From Heterotrichella gracilis (taxonomy: Eukaryota; Sar; Xanthophyceae; Tribonematales; Xanthonemataceae), in the NCBI GenBank assembly GCA_032358255.1, contig JAULBX010017748.1, positions 1 through 64,000 on the forward strand: 64,000 nucleotides of DNA, read 5' to 3'. The notes below the pieces were generated by a model. That model ran no database searches, was not told where the DNA came from, and saw nothing but the letters and a program-made list of their open reading frames with translations. Shown piece by piece: positions 22,401 to 34,286 of this stretch (within the stretch, counting starts at the first letter, position 1; each line of letters opens with the position of its first letter). The translations under genes and the position numbers were made by a program.

Positions 22401-23000
22401 GGAGGTTCGTGGGTGGGTGGGCTGGGGGGTGGGGGGGTGCAGGGATGGTATAACGGAGGGCTTGGGCTATTTGAGGGTGTAGATTTACAAAGACAAGAAG
22501 GGCTTCAGCTGAAAAGAGTGTAGGGGTACAATCGCAATTGCATGGGTGCGCACTCAAGGTGAACATGAACTGAAAGGGTATAACTCCATTTTTATGAGGC
22601 GATTTAATTAACACATTTGCAAAATCATCCATTAGCGTGAGGTGCCGGGCATATCGAGTCATACCACATTTTCAAGCCCAAGTGCCGCGCAATTATTGTG
22701 TCAATAGTCTGTGTTGTGTGTCATATCTACAGTAAGTCGATGCTACACTAAGTCGCATATATGTAGGCACAATACTCCCAATTGCACCTTGAAGTTGGGG
22801 AAATTTACCGTTTAACGAATAGTAACACATTGTTGTCAATCGGATTGGCAATCCACTGTAAGCTGCAACTCCAGCTATAGTTTGGGAAAGCTGGATTTCT
22901 CTTGCCGCGGTGGATGTTACAGTTTATATTTTCCTTCCATACCCCATTAGCAACGTCATGTAAATGCATTGACATTAATGAAATGAAGTTCCATTTTAAG
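22401..23000. other. convergent 3' flank between MSL and AP2 genes
   Basis: No gene recognised. It is AT-richer than its surroundings. A minus-strand TGTAA (TTACA at about 22917-22921), about 80 bases past the AP2 gene stop, is a candidate poly(A) signal. Confidence 0.4.
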
Positions 23001-26000
23001 TCACCATGTGCTCATCAACGCATCCAAATCAGGCCCGCTCATTTCCGGCCCAAGCCAAGGGGGGATACCATTGCTTTTAATGGGTGCCTCTGTAACGGGG
23101 AGAAACGCTGCGCCCTCCTGCAGGCCTTCACCTTGTCCCCTGGCAGAACAACTATTGTTATCCCCCTCTCCAGCTGGTGCACTGCTGCTGCTGGCCTTTC
23201 CCGCCCCTGGCACCACATCGCTGCCGCCACTGCAATCAATCGCGCTGTGGACCTCCTGTTGCCCCTGTGCATTTGGCCCCTGCGGCATCCAGGCGTGCGG
23301 CACCAAATCAAGGTGGGCGTCGTAAAACGGGGAGGAAACCTGCGTCGCTGCGGATGTGGGCGACACATCTGATGACGTCACCCCCTCACATGCCGTCGCT
23401 GGGCCTCCCTCCCCTGGCTCCTGCTTTACCTCCCTTGATGTCATCATGATGTTGGCCATTACCTCCCCTGCTGCGACAGTCATCATGTTCGCAATTACCT
23501 CCCCTGCTGGCATTGCATGTGCATCCTCCGGGAGGCAGGGTGCCTGGGGGTCAATGGTGGCATCCAGCTCACCCCTGGCTTGGAGCTCAGTGATTTGGTC
23601 GGCGCCTGCAGCATTTACCAGATGAAAATGATCAGTACACTGCCAATCTGACTCAGCTTGGAGCTGCTGCTATTATGTCATTCAAATCACCCTTGATACT
23701 AACTGTCTCCTGGACCAGCCGTCACCACGATGGGTGCTATACAGGGCAGAAAGGGTGGGGTGAAGGTTTGCGCTCACTCAGCAGTTCCAGGTAGTTCTCC
23801 AGGTGGAAGTTGGTTTTTGCCAGCACCCCCCGCTGCACAACCGCCTCCTCGTCATACGCCTGTGCAGCCTCAACCTCTGTGGTGAATAGGCCAAGGTACC
23901 TGGGGGCCCAAGGGAAGACATTGAGATCTGAAAGGTGGGGGGGGATCAGGGATGGTGAAGCGGGCAGGGACCTGGGAGGTCATACCCTAAAATACCCTTG
24001 CATAAAACAGGCTTAAGAGCCCACGCGCACTGGTTTGTACTTGCGCGTGCCATTTAAACCCCAAACACCAAATCCTAAACCATACATGCTGACTTGTACA
24101 CCGCAAGTATCCCACAGCACGTTGCGCGTGCCCCACAACCCACGTGGGTACAACCCTAAACCCTGCACTCCAAACCCTACACCCACCCACTTATACTTGC
24201 GCGTGCGCCACATACCCTAAATCCTAAACCCTCAACCCCAAACCTACTAAATTGTACTTGCGCATGCCCCCATATACCAAACCCTGAACCCTGCATCCAC
24301 TCACTTGTATTTGCGCGTGCCAGCCTGGCCAATGCGCGACTCCCACCTGCCCTTCTGGTGCCTTGTCACCCCCCGGTACTGGCTGGTGCTGCGGTCAACC
24401 CCCTTGCTGTGGCGCCGCAGGGCACCCACAAGCTCTTCAGAGCTGACCTGGAGCAGAAACCACATGGGAAGCTTAGTGTGGCTATACTTTGGGTATTGTG
24501 GTTTAGGATGTGCATGCACAACCTTCGGAAGGCATGTAGTACATCTTCAAGTTTAATAGTATGCTTCTTTTCTACAATTGAAGAAATACAGCTGAAGAAT
24601 TAAATGGGGGCTGCAATGCAATATCAACATACATACAAACACTCTTTCAAACGTTATGATAGATCTAGTGAATGATAATGTTTTGTCTGGGCTAGGGTTT
24701 TACCTGGTCCAGCACAGCCAGCGCCTCCCCATAGTTTTCCAGGGGGAAATTGAGCACAGTGACCACACCCCGGAATTTAAGTGCAGCCAAATCATATGCC
24801 AGGGCGGCAGCTGCCTCAGCTGAATGCCCCCCCAGGTAAACCTGCTTTCCCCCTTGCCAAATGTGTGCCTCCCAGCGGTTGGTCCTGGAGTGGGCGAGTG
24901 AGGGGGGTTGGGAGGGTGAGGTGGGCAGGAGGGTTACCCTCCTGTCCTCCCCTATGGTTAGGTAGGGGAGGGGAGATACTTTTGACAAGGAGATGAGGTT
25001 GAGGTGAGGAAATGATCAGGCGGGGGCCTGAAAGCATATAGTTGCCAGGCATTGGTCAACGCACATGTACAACGACACGCAAGGTGAACCTGGATAGTGA
25101 ACTTTAAAGCAGCATTGCATGGTTTGCGCAAGTAACACACTGCAAAATGGACAGGCAAATCAGCTGGTCCCCTCCCCTTCTCACCTGCAATGGAAGGTGA
25201 CCCCCTTGAACAGGGAGGGCTCCTTCAGCCGCCGCTTGGCACCGCTGCTGGCAGGGCTGCTGGGGAGGGGTGCTGGTGCTGCCATCCCCGCTACGCCCTC
25301 CCCACTCACATCACCATACGCGCGCTTCCCTAGCATGCCGGTGGAGCCCTGGGCTTGCATTGCCGTCTGACCGTTTGGTGCAATCATGTAATTTGTGATC
25401 GGCGCCGTGTAATTGGTCATTGGGGTCGTGTGATTGGTCATGTGTGCCATGTGATTGGCTGCCGCGTGGGAGCTGGGGGTCTCATCCCCAGGGTTTGCGT
25501 GGGTGTAGCAAAACCCTAGGTTGCCGTCGCCGAACCCTTGGGTAGGGTAACTCTGCTGCATGCTGGCCAGTGAGCCAGAGGCGCTGCTACCATGGGTTGG
25601 GGTGATGGGACCTGCTGACATCACCGACGCAGTGTGTGCTGATGTCATGATGACGTCACCGCTGTAGGGCTGGGAGTTCTGTGGTGTCATGGTGACATCA
25701 GCGCAGTGCTGTTGGGGGTGCTGCCAGGCTTGGTTGAAATGGGAGGGGGCGTAGTGGGTGGTGAGGAGGGCACCCACGGGTTTTCCGGAGAGCATGGTGT
25801 AGGGATGTTGCTGGGGCATCTCCAGGGGGTATGAGGCATTCAGCTGGGAGGGGAGGGGAGTGGTGTATTGCCCTGCGCTAGGGTTTTGCGCAGGCCAGGC
25901 GCAGTCCACCATTACGGGGGTGCTGTCCTCTGCATGGCACAATGGGAGGAATCCATTCAGCTTTGTACGGTCACAGGAACTGATTGTCATCATGGATGAT

Positions 26001-26651
26001 GACAATGTGCACATGCATACCCAATGCGCCATGATCAGACATGTGCATTGAATTCGGTATTTTGCAGGAATGATGGTGATGAGGTGTACGACTTGAATGC
26101 CAGGGCCACATGCCAATGCATGTGCTGGCTAGCAGCCTAGAAAGTGTACAGCTGCATCATGAAGAAGAACCAGCACAAGTGTGATACCTTTACTAATGCA
26201 TACATGCGTATTGCCTGACACGCTGCGCCATACACCAGTAGGGACCAAAGGAACCCAGCACCAATATCAATGCATGCATGCGCATCGCCTGTCAGTGATA
26301 CCACAGCCACCCACCTTGCAGCAGGATGGCAATGTCATTGTCATCAAAATACTCCCCCTGATCCACCCATGCGTCATTGTGATGGCATGGCTCAGCCCAT
26401 GTGGCTACCTCTGAGGTGCCATCTGTCATCACCACATCACCCACAGGCTGGAGCAACTGCTCACAAAACCCTACAAAGCCCTGGCAGAGCCCTAGGGCGG
26501 GTGGGGCGCACTGGGCGTCGGGGTGCGCCCACGCGGGGGTGGTGTGGGGTTGGAGGTGGTGGGTGGCGGTGGGGTGTTCTGAGGTGTATGTGTAGTGGGT
26601 GGTGTGGGGGTTCACCACTGTGGAGGTTAAGGGTGCTACACAAGTGGACAT
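23001..26651 (-). CDS. AP2-type transcription factor with two AP2 domains
   Basis: Exons in gene order: 26315-26651, 25185-25929, 24704-24884, 24305-24447, 23778-23899, 23001-23605. Phases close to 710 aa. The first AP2 domain spans exons 2-3 ([39 protein letters not shown], about residues 352-415). The second spans exons 4-5 ([38 protein letters not shown], about 435-500). Both end in the N-F-x-LENY helix typical of the AP2 subfamily, so it should bind DNA in the nucleus. A long N-terminus rich in His, Gln, Asn and Met has a short acidic patch ([12 protein letters not shown]) that could activate transcription. The C-terminal 200 residues are low complexity with acidic stretches. Target genes cannot be read from sequence. 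Confidence 0.9.
24020..24300 (-). repeat. four echoes of AP2-gene exon 4 3' edge
   Basis: The edge encoding GTRKYK plus donor (plus-strand TTGTATTTGCGCGTGCC at 24305-24321) recurs as TTGTACTTGCGCGTGCC near 24034, a decayed form near 24100-24140, TATACTTGCGCGTGCGCC near 24191 and TTGTACTTGCGCATGCCC near 24254. AAACCCTAAA-like tracts lie between copies. Confidence 0.85.
25380..25460. repeat. coding minisatellite in the AP2 gene
   Basis: Degenerate 18-24-base units around TTGGTCAT/GTGATTGG encode the Met-Thr-Asn-rich run [20 protein letters not shown] in exon 2. The unit count may vary between strains. Confidence 0.65.
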
Positions 26652-27971
26652 TGTGGCTGACGCGGCTTAGTTCAAGTCACTTGAAGGATGATCAAGGCAA
26701 TGATTGCAGGCACTGATTCCAGCAGTGCGCCACACTGTTGAATGATTTGTAGCGCAGCTGGTGGGCGGATTGATTTTGTGTGTGCGCAAACGTGAGCTGG
26801 GATTTTAGCAGAATGCAGGTGGTCACTAGGGTACGGAGTCCACAATGGTGTTCCAGCAAAGCAAGTGCTTGCGACACTACAACTAGTGTGGCGTTAGGCA
26901 AACTCCTTGGCGTTGGTGGTAGGAAGCAATTTGGAACACGGCAGTGCACTGCTGCTTATACTTGCGCATGCATGTCGTCAGAGCAATACCCACGTCGTCG
27001 TACCTGCGTCCCCCGTCAAACGATGCCGACAGGCTGCGCGCGCGCAAGACCCCCGTGCGCGCGCATGCATACGCCGCTGCCGCAGCGGCGGTCGGCAGTA
27101 CCGATCCCAGTGCGCGCGGTCAGAGGTGAGGTGAGGTGACCCCTGGTGCGTGCGCCCAACAAACCGGCCGGCGGAATCTCCAGCTGTACGACCCACACTC
27201 CGCAGCGGCAGCCTGTCGCCGATTGACAGGAAGGTGTATGCTTGAGGGGGGTGGTTTCATGCATATGCATGCAGCGCCTACAGCAGCTGGCGCTGTCACG
27301 ACGCGCGGTTTGTTGGCTAAGGGAAAGCAAGCATTGAGCCTCGATCCAATCCTTTCAGCCGTGCGCTTGGTTACGTGTTGCTGGAACGTGCTAAGGAGCC
27401 GTGTGTGCTCTGTCCTCGTCTAAAGCCTCGTCCCGATCCGGCCCTTGCAGCGGCCTTTTTTATTGAGCTTCGGAAGGGAATCCCGGCCGGCACTGGACCT
27501 TACGCACAAGCTTGGTGCGTGGACAACAGTGTCTCATATCCAACGGGGTTCGACATGTTGGCCACCCAAATCAACGGCAGGGGTATCAAGCGACAGCAAC
27601 TGGACAGGTTGCGGTGTTGCTTGTCAAGAAGCCTCTATGTGGTTGCTCTGTGGATTCAATTTGGCCAAATTGCTTTTAATCATGACTCAGTTCAGCCCTA
27701 AAATCAGCGACTGTCTGAAACGGTCCAGTACAACTTGGCATACCAATGCTGCAGGTTGGAAGCCCAATCGCATGTGCATCAAAATCTCTCATTAGGGTAA
27801 CTCGCTACCACTAAGTGACTACCCTGCCTGCTGCATTGCACCCCTCAGAGGTTCTCAATTATGTGTTCAAATGCCATGCAGGCCTACTGTAGCCATTGCC
27901 TGACCAACCATTGACCACCCGCAATGGTCACTCCCACCCTGCCAGGTGGCGCCACCTCAGCCACCTCTTGA
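26652..27971. promoter_or_regulatory. divergent intergenic region of AP2 and kinase genes
   Basis: The two genes point away from each other, so promoters for both should lie here. A GC/CpG-rich stretch (about 26990-27200) stands out, with TGCATG palindromes near 26967 and 27258. Open frames here (e.g. 27375-27701) have no recognisable domain and no exon context, so none is annotated. Confidence 0.45.
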
Positions 27972-30900
27972 ATGGCATTGAACCATGTGCGCATCCAGTG
28001 GGGGGGGTGCAGAAGGGGAAGGAATAGGCGACACAGCGCAGGGGGTGTAAGCAGGCACTGGTGGGGGGTGGCGGGGCTGGTGTTGGCTGTGGTGGTGTGC
28101 GCTCAGCCCTGGGGTGTGGGGTGTGGGGTGGAGGCAAGCCGCACCCTCCTTCAGATGGCAGCACCACCACCACCACCCGCCAGGTCACCACCACCAGCCA
28201 GGCCACCACCACCCACCAGGCCACCACCACCAGCCAGACCACCACCACCATCACCACTGCAGCGCCCACCACCACCTTCACCCCCGCCCTCCCCTCCCCC
28301 CCCATCACCACCCTCCCCCCCACCTCCATCCCCACCACCAGCACCAGTCCCAACCGCTGCTCCAGCCCCCGAACCAGCCCTCACTTTTTACTCCCCTCTG
28401 GCCCCTTCCACATCCATGTTTCCCCCCCTGGAGGGCCCCAGCGTATTACTCCTAGCCAATGGGTCAGATGGGACAATTTCCAACGGCACGGACAGCACGC
28501 TGGGATCCCCAACCATGGATGATCTGATGTCCCAGCAGCCCATCATGAGCATCGATCGGGCATGGCTGCAGGATCTGTTCAAAAACATCAGCCTGTATGA
28601 CTTCCTGGTACAGCTGAATGCCACCCTGATAAATCAGACGATTTCGTTTGACATCCCCCCTGCGCCCCCAAATGTGGGGGTCATTTTGCCCCCACTTGGC
28701 CTGGGGCCGGCACCGGTTGCCAGGCTTTCCCCTCCAGCAGGTGAGACCCTGCATAAGGGTTGGACTTCTCATACTGCATGGCAATAAAGAGTGTGGTTTA
28801 AACTTTACAAACCATTCCTTGCAAAGAAGCAACCAGCGAGGAAGGTGGACCATGCTGGTTTCAGGTTGTAAAATGAACATGCATTAAGTGTCAGTCATTT
28901 GAATACATGGCCTTTGGAGCAGTGTCTGTTGTCAATATGGTCCATTCAAAGCCTGATTTTGACACCCTTCTAGGGTGTCAAGCCATGCCTTTTCAATGAC
29001 CTCCCCCCTCGTCTTCCCTGCATTGCAGGTGTGCGCACACCGCTACCACCCTCCTCCTCCCCTGCTACCTCGACTACCACCAACCGCTCTCCTCCACCAC
29101 CACCACCACCGCCGCCGCCACCGCCACAATCCACCAAATCTCCGCCACCGCCGCCACCCCCTTCCCTTCCAATTTCCTCCAAATCCACCCCCCTGGGGTT
29201 GGTTGTGGGGGTGCCACTTGGCATCACCGTGGTGATCCTGGTCGCAGCCTTTGCAGTCTGGAAGTGCTGGTTCGCCTCACGCAGGTATTAATTCCCTACC
29301 TCTGTCTTTGTGCATCACTTTCACATCTTGATTCATGTATGTACCCTCCACGGCGTGCTTTTTTTTATGTATAAATATACGTATAATATTCAATGACTTT
29401 TGACGTGTTTAAATATCTCTCCATTCAAATGCTTAAATCTTTTGACTAGCGCAGCTACTAGGTTTTTAGTTGCCTTTGGGTGGTACCTCATGGTATTTGC
29501 CTGGCACAGGCAAAACCAGCCGTCAGGTGCAAACAGCACGATCAAGAAGCTGGGGATGGGATCCTCCGTACGGTGGGATTTGCCACACTCGACACCTTCC
29601 ATGGGAGGAAGGAAAAGTGGCAGCGCAGGGGGCTTGGACAATCCCAGCATCCACGCCAATGGAGTGGCTACCACGCCCCGCGGGGGTATGCACCACGCGC
29701 GCAGCGCACCTTTGATGGGCGGGGGCGAGCTGGCAAGGTGAGCTTCACAGGGCTAGTAGCAAGGGTGCAGCGATATTTTCCTATATGGATTGTACCAAAA
29801 TCATTCATCCCCAAACTTTGGGCCAAAGCCACATTGGTGTCAATTGTAGTTTTAACGGGTATTTACTTCCGCAGTCGTCATTGTTATGTAATATGATCAC
29901 CCATTATGCAAACCGTTTACAAACCATGATGGGCTCGGATTTGGCAAATGTTCCATAATTTGACGTTGCGATTGTATGTACTTGAAGAATAGTTTAATTG
30001 CATTCAATTTGTCCTTTTGTATTCGTATTATGGTGTTTAACTTCAACGTAATAACTTTTTTTTTTGCTTCAGGCAAGTTGCGCTCTTGGAGCACGCCAGC
30101 ACAGCGGGCTTGTCCAGTCTGTTTGATGCATCGGAGTACACAGGGGTGGAATACGATGAGGAGAATGGGGGAGGAACAAACGCCACAGGCGGCGGGGGTG
30201 GAGAGGGTGGGCAAGGGGGCGAGAGGGCGGAGGGTGAAGGGGGATCTGGGGAGGGCCAGGGCTTGCACAGGGACAACAGCTCAGCGGTGCGTATATAGTG
30301 GCGCAGGGAAAACCCCAAACCCTGATCCATAAACCCTACAATCAAGTAGCTCAGATATTAAACAGGGACAACAGCTCAGCGGTGCGTACCCATTGGTGCT
30401 GGAAATCCCTAAACCCTAAGCAAAATCTCAGCAGTGCGCATCTGTTGTCTCCATTACTCTAAAATATTTCAGGGTGATACCAGAAACTCTGTCATAAATC
30501 AGACTCTTCAATACCTTGAAAAGCACTAGATTCTTCCGAAATTTAGGATCACTTCCTCCATTATATTAATCTCCTTCACTCACCTGCCCCTCAGCTGCTG
30601 GATGTGGACATGTCAAGGGAGGTAACCCTGGAGGAGAAACTGGGAGCGGGGGCTTTCGGTGCGGTGTACAGCGCCATGTGGCGAGGCCAGCGTGTTGCCA
30701 TCAAGATCATGCAGGGGGGGCACGCGGATGCAAGGGAGCTGGAGAGTTTCAGGTGAGGAGGGGAGGGAGGGTGGGATGCAGCGGTGGTTAAGGTTACAGG
30801 GAGGGTGGGATGTAATGGGGGTTAGGGTTTACGGTGCCCAGCCTGGTTGCGGGGGCACAGTGGACTATCAAGCCCTAGAAGGCATTTTCAAGGAATCCAG

Positions 30901-33586
30901 ATTCTTGCAAATGCCTTCAAGAGACCCTCAATATTTAGTCTCTTGTGTTACATACAGGGCATGTGCACCCCCTAAAATCCTAACCCTTAACCTCGTATGC
31001 AGGCACGAGGCGAAGGTCCTCCAAGGCCTCAACCATGAGCGCATAATATGCTTCCTGGCAGCCTGCACCTACTAAAACCCTAAACCCTACATCCTATGTT
31101 ATTGAACCTAAACCCTAAAACCCTACAGGTTGCCGACAATAAACCCTAAACGTCCGATGCAGGCACGAGGTCAAGGTCCTCCGAGGCCTGAACCACGAGC
31201 GCATCATTTGCTTCCTGGCGGCTTGCACCTCCCCTCCTAACATCGCTATTATCCAAGAGCTGGCGGTGGGGGGGTCGCTGTACAACAAATTGCACCCCAG
31301 GAATGGGGGGCAGAAATGCTGCTGCCCCATGGAGACCCTGGAATTGCTGCAGATTGCGCTGGATGTGGCGGACGCGCTGGTGTACCTGCACCCCCAGGTT
31401 TGTACCCTTCGCTTTGCTATTATCTTTACACCACGCCAAAGTTTGTGTGCAATTAATGGTGCCTGTCGGGCTGCAAACGGTAATAGTTTATCCACTTATA
31501 TGCTCATGTAATTATTTTATCCCCCAGGTGGTGCACCGAGACCTGAAATCCCAGAATGTGCTGCTGGATGCTGAAGGGAGGGCCAAGGTGTGCGACTTCG
31601 GGATTGCAAAAATGAAGGACAGGTGCGCCGATTTGCAAAGTCTGAAGAAACATTACCCATGCCAGGCCACCCCAATAGGAAATTGCATGCGCAACTGCCT
31701 TCAGACTTCTATGCATGGCAAATGAGCATTGTATGTTGTACGATTGTCTTGGCGCACACTGTGCCTGGCAACCCTACAAGAAGCCCTAACAGCCCACGAA
31801 AACCTTTACCATGCTGCAGCACTGGCCTGCTGACCCCCTGCCCCCCACATCCCCCCAAATGCAGGACATTCCTGTCCACTGCCAACGTCCAGGCCGGCAC
31901 CCCCGCCTACATGGCGCCAGAGATGTTTGAGGGCCACCGCATCAGTGAGGCCGTGGATGTGTACTCATTTGGGGTCCTATTGTGGGAGATGCTGACGGGG
32001 AGGGTCCCCTGGGAGGACGTGAACTCGCCACTGCAGGTAGGAAAACCCTAAACCCTATGCTGTAAACCCTAAACCCTACACAAAAGGACTCCCAGATCAC
32101 CGCAGCCTAGGCCTAGGGGGATGTTGAGATGTTGAGAGCTCAAGAATCAACCCCTTGCCGCATCGCACACCCCTTCCCCTTGTGATTACACCTCGTGACC
32201 TCCCTTCTCAAATCCATCCTACCCTGTCACATTTTGAACCCCAACCCTCTCCCACCATAAAATCCCAGCCCTCCTGATTCCCCTCTTTCCTCCCCTCCCA
32301 CAGGTTATCTACCTGGTGGGTGTGCTCCAGGAGCGGCCCCCCATCCCCCCCGATGCCCCCCCCCACCTGGCGCACCTCATTCACAGGTGCTGGGGACCGG
32401 ACCCCCATGCTCGCCCCGCCGTCACTGAAATACGTGAGAGGCTGCAGGTGAGGACGCAAAACCCTAGGGACGCAAAACCCCCAGGAACGCAAAACCCTAG
32501 GATACAATACCCTAGGGCGCAAAACCCTAGGGTTCGTTGCGAGGACGTCTCCTTTCCTCTTAAAAAATTATGCTGGGTCTGTTTGAGTATATCATGTCTA
32601 TAAAGTAAAAGAGCATCAGTGCCTCTGCCTTAGATTTGGGAGTCACAACGATTCACAATGTTTCATAGGGACACATTACTCTTGAAAACATATCTTGTTG
32701 GAACATATCCCCTAGCTACTCACCTGTGTAATGCACCCTGCAGGCCATGCGCCAAATGCACCTGTGCCAGATGCAGCGCCAGGCAAAACAGCCACGGGCA
32801 AGCACATCCTCAGCCTCTGCTACAGACCAGCACACCACCACCACCACCTCCTCCAGCAGCAGCAGCAGCAGCGACCAATCAGAGAGCAGCACTGATTGCC
32901 ATGTGGCGCATCATGATCAGGGTGCAAGGGAGGCTGTACACCACCAACCAAGCCCAGGAGGAGACCACCCAGCGCACTGTGATATGGATGGAAATTCTGG
33001 GAATCCCACAATCCCCAGTAGCGTCCCCGGCAGCAGGAGGGGGTCTTTCAATGGGGCGCCAAGGGGGGGGGTGACTGGGGGTGCTGATTCAGAGCGGGTG
33101 GCGAGTGTGGTTGCTTCAACCAGCGGAATGGATTCAAGCCAATCATTGTGGAGTAGTAATCGTGATGCCATTGGAGCCTATCATCACTTGACATCGCAAT
33201 CAAGGTCAGCCAGCATGCCCAGCAGGCTCTCCCCACCATCACTCACCACTGGATCAAGCTCCAATTCAAACTCAAACACAGGATCCTGGGGGCTGTACTC
33301 ACATCCCACCGGTGGAAACCCAGCGCATCAACAGGCGCTGAGAAGACCCCCTGATGTGGAGGCGCCCCCTCCCCATTTTCACCCCATGCTGCACCCCCCT
33401 GGCTGGGTGCACCCCCTACCAAGGGTGGAGAGTGGGCAGCAGGAGTCGCATGGGGCTGGCCAGCCCCACCTCCCCTTGACACCACGCGCCTTGGGTGTTA
33501 CCCCCCTTGGACCAGGTGCAGGATTTGGGGAGAGGGCAGGCGCTTGGCGATCCCGGCGCACATTGTCGTGGGTCCCTGGGATGTGA
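27972..33586 (+). CDS. receptor-like protein kinase with proline-rich ectodomain
   Basis: Exons: 27972-28740, 29029-29284, 29510-29737, 30073-30286, 30595-30752, 31163-31397, 31528-31622, 31865-32036, 32304-32447, 32744-33586, giving 1037 aa in phase. The N-terminus has a hydrophobic signal (VAGLVLAVVVCAQP). A long PPPPSPPP-type, HRGP-like region follows, then a segment with N-glycosylation sequons (NGS, NGT, NIS, NAT, NQT). A second proline tract precedes one transmembrane helix near 312-336 (PLGITVVILVAAFAVW). The cytoplasmic kinase (about 490-757) has Gly loop GAGAFGAVY, VAIK lysine, HRDLKSQN, DFG and APE, so it looks active and TKL-like. The tail is Ser/Thr/Gln-rich low complexity. A cell-wall-sensing role is inference from architecture. 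The exon 3 acceptor at 29508-29509 is the least certain junction. Confidence 0.88.
30361..30396 (+). repeat. echo of kinase-gene exon 4 3' edge
   Basis: CAGGGACAACAGCTCAGCGG plus the GTGCGTA donor repeats 30268-30293, and a shorter trace lies near 30425. A CCCTAAACC-type tract lies nearby. Confidence 0.85.
31003..31075 (+). repeat. echo of kinase-gene exon 6 with in-frame stop
   Basis: It copies the first about 23 codons of exon 6, with a good acceptor (TATGCAG ending at 31002), and reads in the correct phase as HEAKVLQGLNHERIICFLA and onward to a TAA at 31073-31075. The true exon begins at 31163. If spliced in, it would truncate the kinase inside the N-lobe. Confidence 0.85.
32453..32533. 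repeat. CGCAAAACCCTAGGG minisatellite in a kinase intron
   Basis: Five to six degenerate 14-17-base units with a CCCTAGG core directly follow the donor of exon 9. The unit is related to the telomere-like CCCTAAA tracts seen in other introns. Confidence 0.75.
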
Positions 33587-33685
33587 TCTTGGGGGCCAAA
33601 AAACAATTAATGGGGCTGCCCCTTTAGGTTTTTGCAGGGGCTCAGGCTAAGGCTTTACAAGGGTCATGTGACACATGACATGTAC

Positions 33686-33690
33686 TGTAA
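33686..33690 (+). terminator. candidate TGTAA polyadenylation signal
   Basis: TGTAA lies 100 bases past the kinase stop codon, a plausible 3' UTR distance for a green alga. The evidence is motif and position only. Confidence 0.4.
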
Positions 33691-33961
33691 CAATTACAAT
33701 AACAATGGTTAATAGGGCAACAGCCAGAAACGACGTATTGCCTTTTGTGACCTTAAATGGCATATATAAGGGACGTCAAGTCCACGACAAAATAAGTGAT
33801 ACAGTATGCCACGGGGCTCGACCTCCGGGAGGTGCCACCGAATGCCTACCACTAGGTTTGAAAAGCTGATACATGTCAATTAAGACTAACGCTCGAGCAG
33901 GATCCCCCCTCCGCCTGCACACTGCTATACTTTAATTCCCCACAAACCCTCAACCCAGGCT

Positions 33962-34170
33962 ACTGCGGAGCCAAAGATCAGCCGCTGAGCTGGCGATGGC
34001 TGTGGCTCCCTCGTTCCCCTCCCAATCTTGTCATCTCACCGATCCCCCTTGCCATCACATGCACACCATCCCCACCCCCCATTGCCAGTAAACTTCCCAC
34101 ACCTATTCCTTCGCCAGCATGTATTGCAGCAGGCATTCTGCTGCGACCACACCAATCCCCCTTGCGATCG
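33962..34170 (-). repeat. echoes of the 5-oxoprolinase terminal exon
   Basis: 33975-34015 (CAGCCGCTGAGCTGGCGATG) repeats 34385-34420, and 34110-34155 (GTATTGCAGCAGG) repeats 34300-34345. Together they are a decayed copy of the last exon beyond its stop codon. The rest of 33587-34286 has no recognised gene. Confidence 0.75.
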
Positions 34171-34286
34171 ATATCACACCCACGATCATCACCCTTGATC
34201 ATTTCCTTGATCACAACACCCCCTGTGATCCCACCAACTCCCCCTTCTCCCCTTGCCAGTATTATGTTATTCTTGTCCCCTTGCCA

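Noticed and set aside
27375-27701. 108-aa open frame between AP2 and kinase genes
   Set aside because: No recognisable domain or neighbouring exons; overlapped by another frame of similar length.
31115-31495. 126-aa minus-strand frame over the kinase domain
   Set aside because: It is the reverse-strand shadow of conserved kinase exon 6.
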